Shown here: piece by piece, positions 41,837 to 52,734 of the stretch
How positions within the stretch are numbered: the first letter of the stretch is position 1
Layout: every line of letters begins with the position of its first letter
Source: Melastoma dodecandrum
Taxonomy: Eukaryota; Streptophyta; Magnoliopsida; Myrtales; Melastomataceae
Direction: 5' to 3'
Length of the DNA: 64,000 nt
NCBI GenBank assembly: GCA_029817715.1
Contig: JARUPY010000133.1
Coordinates: 1 to 64,000 of the forward strand
Notes under the pieces: generated by a model
Seen by the model: only the letters and a program-made list of their open reading frames with translations
Database searches by the model: none
Told to the model about the DNA's origin: nothing
Made by a program: the position numbers and the translations under genes

Positions 41837-42622
41837 GGAAGCGGCTAACGGTACGTGCATGTGAGACTTACGTAGTTTACTAATTAATACTAAAATTAGT
41901 AGTAAATTTTACTAAAGTTGACCGTTACTACTCAAGACAACGCAAAAGTAGTAAAAAAAGTAGTAAATTTTACTACTTTTTAGTCTTCTTTTAGTAAAGT
42001 CAAAGAAAATGTAGTATAAAATGTCGTAAATTTTACTACTTCTGAACTGTTCACCGCAGTGCAATTTTACTACTTTTACGTTGACTTTACTAAAACCTCA
42101 TTTTTAGTAAAGTCAACGGAGAAGTAGTAAAAAAAGTAGTAAAATTTACTACATTTTCGTTGACTTTACTAAGAAAACCACACTTTTAGTAAAGTCAGCG
42201 AAGATGTAGTAAAAAAAAATAGTAAATTTTACTACTTCTCCATTGACTTTACTAAATTTCTCCTTTTTAGTAAAGTCAGCGTAAAAGTAGTATAAAAAGT
42301 AGTAAAATTTACTACATTTAACTGTACAAATTATGTCGATAAGTAGTAATTGTTTACTACTTTCGTTTTGATTTTTAGTAAAATTGTGTTTGAGTTGGTA
42401 AAATTGGTAGTAAATAGGTAGGGTTTGTCGTAAATGTTTACTACTTTAAGAATGTTTTTACTAAAATAAGTAGTAAACTGTTACTATTTTGTAGGAGTTG
42501 ACTAAGAAATTTTACTACTTTGAACAGTGTTTCCGAACCTAACTCCGAACCTAATTTTTCTAAATTTTGATGTGAAATGATTATTTTACCCCGTGTAATA
42601 GTATTATTACTACTTTACTGAA
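41837..42622 (+). repeat. Left terminal inverted repeat of the Mutator-like element
   Basis: About 786 bp, matching the reverse complement of 46165-46972 throughout. It is built of short self-complementary units: TTTAGTAAAGTCAACG/CGTTGACTTTACTAAA alternates with AGTAGTAAA/TTTACTACT, so each TIR can also fold on itself. The outer ~40 bp (to TTACGTAGTTTACTAATTAATAC) are unique sequence. Confidence 0.9.
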
Positions 42623-43085
42623 AATATTAGTAAATGTGTTCGTAAATATTACCCCGTCTTAACTTTTTTACTAACTTTATTAGTAATAATGCAGTGTAGT
42701 TTTATAATCTTGACTAAGTTTGACCCAAAGCTACCCATTTAGAGCTGGCTGCATCATAGCGTCTGTAGTTGGAGTAGGAGTTGTTGCAGCAGGACGAGCT
42801 GCCGGACCACCTGGTGGACGATTCGTTGCTCCTGGAGGCAGGCTTCCTGCAAGATCTTCGGCTGCAGGTGGAGTGTCCAAGATCTTCGGCTGCATGTGGA
42901 CATCCTCCCTCCTTTTCGGCTGCAGGTGGATTGTGAGGAGTGTGAGGAGTGTCGGTTTGATCTTATTTGGGTGCAGGTGCAGGTCGAGTGAATGGCTGAT
43001 ATTCGTTTGCTGCAGCTGGTCCTTCACCTTCTTCCTGTTAATCTGCAGGTGGAGTCCAGGCTTTCCCCATCGGTGGCCTTAAGAA

Positions 43086-44434
43086 ATGGAAAGTGTACTG
43101 AATGAAGATCGGCCCAGATTTGGTGAAGACATGCTTCCTCCCTTATTGTTGCTAATTTGGGTCACATTTGTAAGATGTAGAATCATATTTGTGAAGTTGG
43201 TAAGCTGGACAGAAGTTGGAAATGGAGAAAACAAATAGTAGCGTTGACGTTATGGTTCGACGAGAAGTCGAAATAAGTGTTTACCAACACCATTTTCCAA
43301 ATATATTGATAGCATAGTGTTTTGCTTAATGTCAATGTAGGTGACCGGGATGTTCAGCGCTTCTTCAATATAGTCACTGATATGAATGAAGAACAGATTT
43401 TGAATATGTCATTTACCACTGCCGAAGAAGTTGAAGAGTTCATTAAAATGTATGCGAGTGTTCATGGGTTTTCAGTTAGGAGAAGAGATCGGCAAAAAAT
43501 AAGAAACGGTGATTGTGTCATGAGAAAATGGGTTTGTTCAAGGGAAGGCGAGTGTTCTGATCCAACTGTGTTGATGGCCAGAAGTCGGGTTAGAGCATCT
43601 GTGAAGAGAGGTTGCAACTGTTTCTTCAAAGCGAGAGTGGAGGTTAATGGACAATGGAACTTCGTTGCAGTACAGTTGGAACACAATCATGAGATGGTGT
43701 GTGAAGGTTTGTCCTATTTCATGTGAGAAAGGCGACAAATTTCGGACGAAGATATCACTTTTATCTGTCGAATGCTTGACGTTGGATTTAGACATTGTGA
43801 TATTATGCGACTAGTTGTACACGCATCTGGAGGACACTCACGTACCGGTTTTCTAATAAAGGACCTGAATAATCGGAAGCTTAAGGAAGAGTCTACTGGG
43901 GTCGTTAGTCGTTGTGATTCCGTCGTTGCATATCTCCTGTCTAGGAGGAATAGTGACACTGGTATGGCCTTTGAAACATTTGTGGAAAATAATGAAGTGA
44001 GTCGCATATGTTGGGCAGACAGTACCTCAATCACTGATTATGAGGCATTCAACGATGTCGTAGCACTAGATTCCACGTTCAAGACAAACAAGTATGGAAT
44101 GCAAATGGTGAATATCGTCGGTGTCAATCATCATCATCAAACTACTGTCTTTGGGTCTGCGTTGATGAGTAATGAAACTATTGCTGACTACACTTGGCTC
44201 ATGCGGACTCATACACAGATCATGGGCGGCAAACATCCGCTTAGCGTGGTCACAGACGCCGACAAAGCGATGATTGCATCTGTGAGAGAAGTATGGCCAA
44301 TGTCAAGGCATAGGTTATGTCTTTGGCATTTTAGTCGGAACATAAACTGTCGTGTACAGGATCCTACCTTACGAGCTCGTATTTCGTCATTCATGTATAA
44401 CAGTAGACCAAGTGAAGAAGTCGAACAGGAGTAG
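43086..44434 (+). pseudogene. FAR1/MULE-type transposase, two nonsense codons, C-terminus missing
   Basis: Would bind TIRs and catalyse cut-and-paste transposition. A clean frame runs from about 43328, after a likely acceptor (AATGTAG|GTGACC). A FAR1-type zinc-binding domain lies at about 43409-43695 (FTTAEEVEEFIKMYA, VCSREGEC, RGCNCFFKARV, LEHNHEM). The MULE transposase core follows at about 43990-44420, with the first catalytic Asp in DVVALDSTFKTNKYGM, SVVTDADKAM, and the C/H pair in RHRLCLWHFSRNI. An in-frame TGA at 43724-43726 separates the two domains; reading continues in the same frame. A TAG at 44432-44434 stands where a Trp is usual (VEQE-W). The C-terminal part and its SWIM zinc finger are absent because the opposite-strand ULP1-like piece starts within a few bases. 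An ATG at 43086 may begin an upstream exon. Confidence 0.85.
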
Positions 44435-44449
44435 TATGCTTTAATGACC

Positions 44450-44772
44450 CATACAGGGTCCATATCTGTTAGGTGAAGTTGAGGGACGTACTCATTTCCG
44501 GCAGCCATCTGGTCTGGCACGTTCGTTGGATAAGTTATTTTCCAGTTGCAAATGTCTGGTACTTGATACCCTTTAACCTTAGATTTTACCTTATTCTCAT
44601 CCAACACGACACTCAACAGCTTTAACACACGATGATGAAGGTCACCTCTTCCTCCGATGTTGGACAATTTGTTATGGATTGTGTCCATAATGATGACTTC
44701 CTGTGTCCTGAATGAAATTATCTGTAACGCCCAATGTGATTCAGCTAGGCAAACCGGAATAAATATCTGCAT
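44450..44772 (-). pseudogene. ULP1-like cysteine peptidase fragment
   Basis: The reading from 44772 downward gives IFIPVCLAESHWALQIISF and then IIMDTIHNKL, matching the His- and Asp-bearing segments of the C48 (SUMO-protease-like) fold. WKITYPTNVP follows. The expected catalytic Cys block (Q...DCG) is not visible before the frame runs into antisense of the transposase near 44450. ULP1-like genes are a known cargo of some plant Mutator-like elements (Kaonashi type). This copy lacks the catalytic Cys and a complete N-terminus, so an active enzyme is unlikely. Confidence 0.7.
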
Positions 44773-44891
44773 AGAAGAATATCAAAAGTCCAGTAAAGAC
44801 ATTACAAGACATCCATGTAAATAGTTGGAACATATTACTACCTTTTCATATGCAGATGTAGTACATTATGGGGGTGCTTACCAATTGCACT

Positions 44892-45338
44892 TCATGGTTT
44901 TTGCCAAAGGTCATCGGGAAAATCTCTAACCGCCTTCCAAAGGTCATCGGGAAAATCTCTTCCCATCATTGTACTTTCAACGAACTTCAGAGATATCTTC
45001 CCTCTCTTCAGGTGAAGTTTAAGTTCATCCCGAACGGTCTCCATGTGACCACTAAATGGGACACCGACTTTCGTAGCAGGTAAGCCAATCAGGGCCTCAA
45101 CATCAGCAAACTGCATTCGGTATTCCACACCGTCAATTACCATTACCCTCTTAATGGGGTCGAACAACTTTAGACAACACTTCAACGCCTTGTGATGAAC
45201 TTGCCTACTTGCCAAATGCAATAGCTCATGAAATCCGAAGTCAGAAAGAGCTGCCCGCTTCGCATCATTAAATGTATTCAGGACATAAAACAACTTCCGC
45301 GGACTACACCTTGTATAAAGGTACTCCTGAGTAAACAC
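44892..45338 (-). pseudogene. Plant-mobile-domain-like fragment upstream of ULP1 piece
   Basis: An open stretch of ~148 codons contains RCSPRKLFYVLNTFNDAKRA, GFHELLHL, and MVIDGVEYRMQFADVEALIGLP. This is the pattern of domains found N-terminal to ULP1-like peptidases in plant transposons (DUF1985/plant mobile domain type). It precedes the peptidase fragment on the same strand, probably separated by an intron. Its end carries an 11-codon direct repeat (RDFPDDLW twice, 33-bp period at about 44905-44970). Further 5' exons may lie up to ~46070, but I cannot delimit them. Confidence 0.6.
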
Positions 45339-45692
45339 ACGAAGACTACCTCAATACTAGAATCATAATGACTCACAACAATGATGGTTCAACATTTACC
45401 TTGTCTTTACGTAGCCACTTCGACTTCTCCTTTTTAGAAGAAGCAGAAGCATGTGTGTTGCCTTCGTTAGGAGCTTCTGGAGGGTGATCACCGAATGCCT
45501 CGGGTGAATTTTCTCCTGGCAATTCCGTAAATTCTTCTTCCATATCTGCACTTTCGAAGAAATAACTAAAAAGGAAATCAACTAAAGATCACAAACCGAA
45601 TCAACAGAAACCATATCAAACCGAATCAACGTCACATTACACCCCACTCAAACCAAACAGAATTCAAACCGAACCCCAAATCACCCACGAAA

Positions 45693-45815
45693 CCCACTCC
45701 ATCACCCAGTCACACCAAATCACCCACGAAACCACGAAACCGAACACCCACTCCATCACCCAGTCCCACTCGAACCGAACACCCACTCCATCATACAGTC
45801 CCACTCGAACCACTA
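45693..45815. repeat. Short tandem repeat, ~35-bp unit
   Basis: Inside the Mutator-like element. The unit ACCCACTCCATCACCCAGTC... recurs at about 45693, 45746 and 45781, the last two exactly 35 bp apart. It is C/A-rich on this strand and has no coding role that I can see. Confidence 0.65.
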
Positions 45816-46164
45816 TCAAACCGAAACCCAAATCTGTCACGAAACCTTAAACGACTACACACCCTCACTATAAAACTCGACCGACTCAACTAAACCAATA
45901 ACGAAACCACAATGCAGAAAAAAACCCAACTTACCGCGTCGGACGACCACCTGATGTCCTACCCATTCCGGCCCTAAACCATAATGGCAGAAGAAAATGG
46001 TCGAGAAAGGGAGAGGACGACCACCTGATGTCCTTGTCGTCCAAACCAGGAGACCCGCCTCGACTTCCACAGCAACGGCAAACCAAACGGACGGAATGGG
46101 TTCGGAGAGGAAATGAAGATGATCGGCGGAAAGGACAAAGTGTTCGAAGGAAATGGATGAAGCA

Positions 46165-46972
46165 TTCAGTAAAGTAGTAATAATACTAGTAACCGGGGTA
46201 AAATAGTCATTTCACATCAAAATTTAAAAAAATTAGGTTCGACGTTAGGTTCGGAAACACTGTTCAAAGTAGTAAAATTTCTTAGTCAACTCCTACAAAA
46301 TAGTAACAGTTTACTACTTATTTTAGTAAAAACATGCTTAAAGTAGTAAACATTTACGACAAACCCTACCTATTTGCTACAAATTTACCAACTCAAACAC
46401 AATTTTACTAAAAATCACAACGAAAGTAGTAAACAATTACTACTTATCGACATAATTTGTGCAGTTAAAAGTAGTAAATTTTACTACTTTTTATACTACT
46501 TTTACGCTGACTTTACTAAAAAGGAGAAATTTAGTAAAGTCAACGGAGAAGTAGTAAAAAAAGTAGTAAAATTTACTACTTTTTTTACTACATCTTCGCT
46601 GACTTTACTAAAAGTGTGGTTTTCTTAGTAAAGTCAACGAAAATGTAGTAAAAAATGTAGTAAATTTTACTACTTTTTTTACTACTTCTCCGTTGACTTT
46701 ACTAAAAATGAGGTTTTAGTAAAGTCAGCGTAAAAGTAGTAAAATTGTACTGCGGAGAACAGTTCAGAAGTAGTAAAATTTACGACATTTTATACTACAT
46801 TTTCGTTGACTTTACTAAAAGAAGACCAAAAAGAAGTAAAATTTACTACTTTTTTACTACTTTTGCGTTGACTTGAGTAATAACGGTCAACTTTTAGTAA
46901 AATTTACTACTAATTTTAGTATTAATTAGTAAACTACGTAAGTCTCACGTGCACGTCCCGTTAGCCGCTTCC
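46165..46972 (-). repeat. Right terminal inverted repeat of the Mutator-like element
   Basis: The counterpart of 41837-42622, about 808 bp. It differs by scattered substitutions and small indels. It contains the same alternating AGTAAAGTCAACG and TTTACTACT units and ends in CGTTAGCCGCTTCC at the target duplication. Confidence 0.9.
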
Positions 46973-47118
46973 ATTGTATTTACGTATTTACAAAAGTTTG
47001 AGTTGTTACGAAATCCCTTGGACCTCATCGAACTAAGCGACTCGACAATGCTTTGATCCTCCGGGGTATATGACATCTGTTTTACTCTGTCACAGGAAGG
47101 GAGCAGAGAGACGGCGAG

Positions 47119-49695
47119 ATGGAGCCCCGGAGGAGGGAGGAGGCGGCCGAGGAGGAGACGGTGATGGTGCCGGTGAATACGAACCGGGGGAGGGATAACA
47201 ACCTCGAGGCCGTGGATTGGGCGATACGTCGCGTGGTTCGACCACGGGATAGGCTGGTGATCTTGTGTATCCTGTGTAACGTCGGATGGAAGGCCTCTTG
47301 CTTCCCTTTCCACCTGGGTAGTAGGAATATCTTTTTCTTTGGTTTATTGGCAAAAGAGGAGGAATGCCTTTGATGGTCATCTGTTCCCCGAATTATAGAA
47401 CTTGCCTTGATTGTGATAAACCCATCTTGCTTTCTGCTAGATAGGGAAAGTTAGGATGATCCCATCAGAATAAAGATTTGTGATATTACCTGCTGTTTCA
47501 GCACTTCACTGGTCTGCTTGCCTTCCTTAGGTAATGCGAGAATTTTGCAGGTGAAAGAAATGATGCTCCGGTGCAGGCTGAAGTTGATCCTGGCGAACTC
47601 CAGCAGGAGATTATTGAAAAGCAGGCTGAATATAAGATTAGCATTCAGCCGTTCTATCAACGGTGTAAGAGAAATAAGGTCTTGGGCCACATTCTTCTAC
47701 GGCTAATGAATGGTGCTACACTGAGACGGGTAAACTGAGCAGGCATGTTGGTTATTGGTTCTGCAGACAAACATGGAAGTCAAAATTACAGCGGGGTATT
47801 GTGTGAGGAAAATAACAGTCGAAGAATGTCGAGGTCGGAATATGCGCTGGATTATCCTTGATGGGTACCCATTACAGATTCTGTGTTTTCCTGTCGCCTT
47901 TTGCACCTGGTGGTTGTTAATTCGGCTCCTGATTTGGTGTCCCTTTGGAACTGTCGGCTGCGATTTTGGTATGGTTAGTTATGCCAGTTTCAACGTTGAT
48001 TTTCCTTTATGCAGTGTTTTCAACAAACACAGAACCTATATTTATGGGCAAGTGAACTGCAATGTTGCCCTTGTAAAAGCAAAGGCAAAGAAGAAAGAGA
48101 TTTCTCCAGAAACAAATCGGGGTGATGGCAATGAGCCCTCTGTCAATGGTATGGAGACTGGCCGTTTGTTGGAGCGTGCTGATGCTGATGAGCCACATTG
48201 TCAATCATGCAATTGGTATCCACTCTCGTGGAGGACGGGCATTCCTCAGCTATTCACTCAAACTGAGCTTGAGGCAATAACGAACAGATTTCCCCCTGAA
48301 AGTATAATGAAGGATGAGGATGGCATCCAGATCTATGGAGGCCATTTCCATGGAATGCCTGTGTTGGTTAGTTGTTTCTCGGAAAATGATGAGCGTTTTT
48401 GGTCCAAGCTGAAGATCCTTTGTCAGGTAAGACACCGGAATATACTGAACCTGGTGGGGTATGGCTTCTCTGGAGAAATGTTCCTGCTGTTCGACTTGCC
48501 TCCTATGGGAACCTTAGAAGAAAACCCGCGAGGTATAAAGCTTAATAATGTCTTGTAGCATACTAAGTAGGTGTGAAGAAAATTGAAGAATAACTTGGTT
48601 GCTTGAGACGCTGTAGATATGAATCAAATTATGTGGTCATCATCTGCATTTATAAATTGTTATGATTTATATGATGCACTCTTTCTCTGCTAAGAAGATG
48701 TTAATTTGTTCTATATGACTCTATTTGCATTTGTCATGCAACTTCTTGACATTTGATCGTGTTTGACTACGCCCCCAGAAACCTCATCTTTTGGAGACGA
48801 AGCTGTTAAAATCTGAACTTTTGACAGGTGACGACTCAGCTAAAAGAATGACATGGAGAGAGAGATGGCAGATTGCAGCAGGAATTGGTGCTTGTCTGCA
48901 GTATCTTCATGAAGAATCTGTGGATGGACCCGTCGTTCATCTCTCTGTCAGTTCTTTCTAACCATGTCGCGTATGCGTGCGGCTGCCTTGCTATGGTAAA
49001 TTTTGTTTAATTGTCCTCACCAGATCTGTCAGGTCTTCCAACTGTTATTTTCATTTTCCTGAAAGCTGGAATAAGACTTGTCGTCTTCCGTTGTTGCCAA
49101 GCTCGCAAACTTCAGAAACGCCAGGTTCGTGAGAGACGACCATCCCCATTTGACAGATCCAACAGCTCCGTAAGAAGCAGGTTTTAATTTACGTGGCTTT
49201 TCATATGTGGAATGATTTTGTATACTGGAAGTTGTTAACGTGAGTTATGACTTTGTCTGATTGTTTTCTCCCAGTCACAAGAAAAGATCCTGGCAACCAC
49301 TGCAACGAGACGATTCCCTCGCTGTTGATGTCCATGACTACGGGATCCTCCTCGTGGAAATCATAAATGGGAAAAGCGGGTCTGAGGATGCGGATTTGAT
49401 GGACTGGGTGAGACCATGCAGTTCCTTTAGAACATATCTCATAAGTCCAACTCGCGGTTAATTTGTCTTCCATGTTACCGTTTTTGTTGGAGATCAGGCT
49501 TTGCCCGCCATTAAGAATGGAGACACGGCGAAAGCGAAAGATCCGAGGTTAAGTGCCGGTTCTGATGATATGTTGGTCGACTATATGGCGAAGGCAGCTT
49601 TGCTTTGCCTGAGTGATTCCCAGGGACTGAGTTTCCATGACCGAGATATGCTGTGTGCTGCTACATTGTACAATAAGCTGATCTTAGATGGTTGA
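47119..49695 (+). pseudogene. USP-like / inactive receptor-like kinase gene, frameshifted
   Basis: Plant proteins of this kind join a universal-stress-protein-like N-domain to a kinase fold. Exons 1-5 join in frame: 47119-47317, 47551-47678, 47767-47864, 48015-48532, 48828 onward. They encode VPVNTNRGRDNNLEAVDWAI (USP start), QAEYKISIQPFYQRCKRN, MRWIILDG, YGQVNCNVALVK, then the kinase N-lobe (FTQTELEAITNRF..., VRHRNILNLVGYG) and MTWRERWQIAAGIGACLQYL. One extra T near 48954-48958 shifts exon 5, so a TAA falls at 48959-48961; the downstream VAYACGCLAM is in the other frame. Later exons LANFRNARFVRDDHPHLTDP (TAA soon after), VDVHDYGILLVEII and YMAKAALLCL end at 49695. The catalytic Lys, HRD and DFG motifs are absent even where the frame is intact, so the ancestor was probably already a pseudokinase. 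Confidence 0.7.
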
Positions 49696-49843
49696 TATCA
49701 TCTCTTAATCATTATCATGAATTGAAGCAGGGTCGAATCAATCGAAGGCGGAGAAGTGATGCGAGGGCGATCAGATCGTTCAATCGATCGGCAGCGGTTT
49801 TGGTGATTTTGGTTTCGGCTGGGGGTGGGGGTAGTTTGTGACC

Positions 49844-50483
49844 ATGAATCCGTTGACGTTGGTGAAGCGAATCCAGAAGATTAACTCGAGGGAGGCAGCC
49901 CTCGGCATTTCGGAGGAAGCTTTGCGGCACGCCAAGTACAAGGACTCAGCTTACGTCTTCGTTGGCGGCGTACCCTTCGATCTCACCTAAGGGGACCTCC
50001 TCGCTGTTTTCGCTCAGTGAGTGTGCTCCTCCCGCTCTGTCTTCGGATAGTTTCTTCTTTACGATTGTAGTGCTTTAGTTGTTGCCCTACTGAGGTGACA
50101 GACTGTTAGTTCAGCGTCATGGTGGAGTTGGGAGTTTCGATCAGCGGGTTTATGCCTTGAGGCGTTGCATGTGCTTCGATGTTGGTTGGGTTGTCTGGAG
50201 TTTTGTCTTTGATAGGTTTTGAACTTTCTACTGAGATGACGACGATGAAAACAGGGGTAGGCCCACCGGACGTCGGGAAAGTAGAGAGGAATACAGATCC
50301 AGAAGGGATGACGACGGAGAGGAAAGATCAAAGTCCAGGTCAAGAGGAGATCATAACGACGCATCAGAAGGGAAGAGATCGAAGAGGCACTAGTCAGGAT
50401 CATACCCGGACGACGATCGAGGCTGGAAGAGAGAAATCCGAAGCTCCGATCACCGGAGACACTGGTCCTCGCATCGCCGTTAG
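49844..50483 (+). pseudogene. RBMX2/Ist3-like RRM protein gene, gutted
   Basis: The family (RBMX2, yeast Ist3/Snu17) are spliceosomal RES-complex RNA-binding proteins. The first exon, from ATG 49844, reads MNPLTLVKRIQKINSREA and AYVFVGGVPFDLT, the start of the RRM. A TAA (49988-49990) then stands where the family has Glu, and a GTGAGTG donor follows at about 50017. The next recognisable part is the Arg/Ser-rich tail from 50259 (RPTGRRESREEYRSRRDDD, SKSRSRGDH), with a TAG at 50391-50393 and an end at 50481-50483. The middle (most of the RRM and the CCCH-finger region) is missing. Confidence 0.75.
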
Positions 50484-50806
50484 CTGAAGATTAACCGTTG
50501 TTTGGGCATAATATGATACCAATTCGCTGTTTGGTCCAAGTCCGTATTTGTTCAACAAAGACAAACAAACGGCAATAGAAAGCTTCCGCAACGGCCGGGT
50601 AAACGGGGTCGTTTTGATCCGTACGGTATAATATAAAGTCGAAATGGCTGCGATAGGCGAACAGTCGGCTGTTAATTATTTTATTTAATTTATTCTCGCT
50701 TCCAAAGCACGAGAATATCATTTCGATTTCTCCAGGGGAAATCCCGGTAGCTCCCCTCGGCGAGCCGTCTCAGACTCTACATCCGGAGCATCTCCCTTCT
50801 GAGATC

Positions 50807-51169
50807 ATGGCCCGATCGTCGGCGGCGTCGCCGACCATCACCACGACCGTCACGGTTGACAATCCCTCTTCCTCCTCGTCCCGAGGGACGACGGCGCTCG
50901 TCCTCAGGCTCAACAGGAGAGGCGACGATGAGGAGGCCGGGACCGGGAGCAAGAAGGGCAAGAAGAAGAAGGTTAGCTGGAAGGAAGGCACGGTCGACAA
51001 CGAGTTCCTGCAGAGGAAGTCCTCTAAGAAGTGCTGCATCTTCCACAAGGAAAAGACCTTTGATGAGGACACCAGCAGCGATGAGGACGACGACGACGTC
51101 TGTAGCGGCCGCAGTCATCGTCATGGTTGTTGCTCCGAAGGAGGCAACCGTGACGGTCGTGCTGATTGA
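50807..51169 (+). CDS. INH3: Protein phosphatase 1 inhibitor-3 (PPP1R11/Ypi1 family)
   Basis: A small, largely unstructured regulator that binds and inhibits type-1 protein phosphatase, mostly in the nucleus. It is a single exon of 120 residues. The family core is intact: the PP1-docking RVxF-type motif KKVSW (residues 54-58), then KEGTVDNEFLQRKSSKKCC (59-77) and CIFHKEKTFDE, followed by an acidic stretch (SSDEDDDD) and a His/Cys-rich tail. The N-terminus is Ser/Thr-rich and variable, as in relatives. GC-rich codon use and an undamaged frame contrast with the relics on either side. The first ATG of the frame gives the expected size. Confidence 0.92.
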   Translation: MARSSAASPTITTTVTVDNPSSSSSRGTTALVLRLNRRGDDEEAGTGSKKGKKKKVSWKEGTVDNEFLQRKSSKKCCIFHKEKTFDEDTSSDEDDDDVCSGRSHRHGCCSEGGNRDGRAD

Positions 51170-52734
51170 TGCTAATTAGGTCGGTGATTTGTGTGGTGTT
51201 GTTCTGATGAAACGTTCTCCCTTATGGTTGATTCGACGGGATGATTGTCTGGTGTTGAGATGTTAATGCTGTGGTGGCTTGGATATGACGCTGGTTATTG
51301 ATGGAGACATCAACTCTGAGGCGTGTGATGTTGCTGCATTTGATTATTTTGATCTGTGGGGTTATCTTTGTTTCCCATGGAATGCTAGCAGGTGTTTATT
51401 GACCAAACATTCGTTGCATTTCGGCAACGAAAATTTCATTTACATGAGTTAATCTGGAAACGAAAATTTCATTTACATGAGTTAATCTGGCATAACTGAG
51501 ATTTGGAAGCCCTAAAGATGTTGCAATATGTTTAGTATATGAAGGTCATTTCCGAGACTGTGTAATGATGAATAACCCTAATATAGATATTCTTCTTCTT
51601 CTTTTATTTTTGAGAAATGCACTGTCTCTATGCTAAGTAGGAGTTGAGATGCGTAGGTAGATCGCTGCCTGTCTAGTGACAGGGAGAGGGTGGCTGTAGA
51701 TGTACTCCTCATGCCATGGTCTGTTAGAAAAGAATTGATTTTGGAAGTGATCAGTAATGCTGCTGGAAAGCCACCAAAACTACCAGAAAGAGGTGTATCT
51801 CACACATGGCCTCTTCTGCCGGGAGCTGTTATTTCAATTGCAGAGGCTCGCTTCCAAAGAAGGAATTGCACTATCTGAGTAAGTTTTTTGATCTAAAATT
51901 TTTTTTTCGTCTTTCAATAAAGGCCGAGCATCTTTTAGTATTATTGAATGCTGTATGTGTAATCTGTACTTGCACACCCATTGCTTGCTTACACCTTTCG
52001 ATATTCTTGATTAGTTCTTATGAAAATTGGGAAATGGCTTTTAGACATTTCCTGTGTCTTTAGAAACATTCGGGTTAATGGTGTCGCCAAGTACTCAATT
52101 GTATTCATGATATATGTATTCATGGTTAGTCACTCCACATGCTTATGTGTCTCCTCTATCAACCCATAAGGTAGTAGAAGCTCCTCCGTCGAGAACTTGG
52201 ATCAGATGCTGGTGGTCGAATAGTGTTGTGAGGAGCAGAGTTTGAACTGATAGTCGTCCCTGGTGCATATATAAGAACAAAGTTTAACGACTTTGATGGG
52301 AATCTTGGACAAGTGCCTTCTTCGTGGTCTTATAATAGTAACGTAAGAAACAGTTAGTGTAGTGAATGGATCTCAAAGACTACTACATCATTGTACCAAG
52401 GTCGAATCCTGATCTGAAAAACTGAATCCCAAAATATTTGTTTCAAGAATAAGCCCAGAAAAGAGCCTAAGAAAGATAGGATAACAACTAGAGACTCCAT
52501 GACTCTATAGATATTATATCCATACGGGATCTTCTTTTAGGAAATCATATTAGCATATTACATTATACTATATTATATCTAGATAACAGCTTTACTATAT
52601 AATAACATATCCTGTAAAGACAACTAACTACCTTGGAAGACATTTCCCAAAAAAAATCCAAAACTTGGTGGATTCCCTTCATTTCCTCCACCCAAATTAC
52701 TCGTCTGTGAGGTGATGATCAGCAGATTAAGTAG
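51170..52734. other. Intergenic with a 33-bp tandem duplication
   Basis: Begins with the probable INH3 3' UTR. A 33-bp unit (start AACGAAAATTTCATTTACAT) occurs twice at 51426-51491. A 62-codon frame at 51690-51878 resembles nothing I know. The 52,360-52,640 part is AT-rich. No gene is called. Confidence 0.45.

Larger units (their letters stand above)
41837..46972 (+). mobile_element. Mutator-like DNA transposon with long TIRs
   Basis: A 5,136-bp element. Both ends begin GGAAGCGGCTAACG and are inverted repeats of ~0.8 kb (41837-42622 and 46165-46972). It is flanked by 9-bp target duplications ATTATATTT (41828-41836) and ATTGTATTT (46973-46981), one mismatch apart, as expected of Mutator transposition. 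Inside on the + strand is a FAR1-domain/MULE-transposase gene broken by two stops. On the - strand are ULP1-peptidase-like and plant-mobile-domain-like coding pieces. The TIRs remain similar to each other while the coding parts are broken, so the element looks non-autonomous but may still be mobilised in trans. Confidence 0.9.

Noticed and set aside
42000..42340. Regularly spaced repeats resembling a CRISPR array
   Set aside because: They are inverted and direct subrepeats of transposon TIRs in a plant genome, with no unique equal-length spacers.
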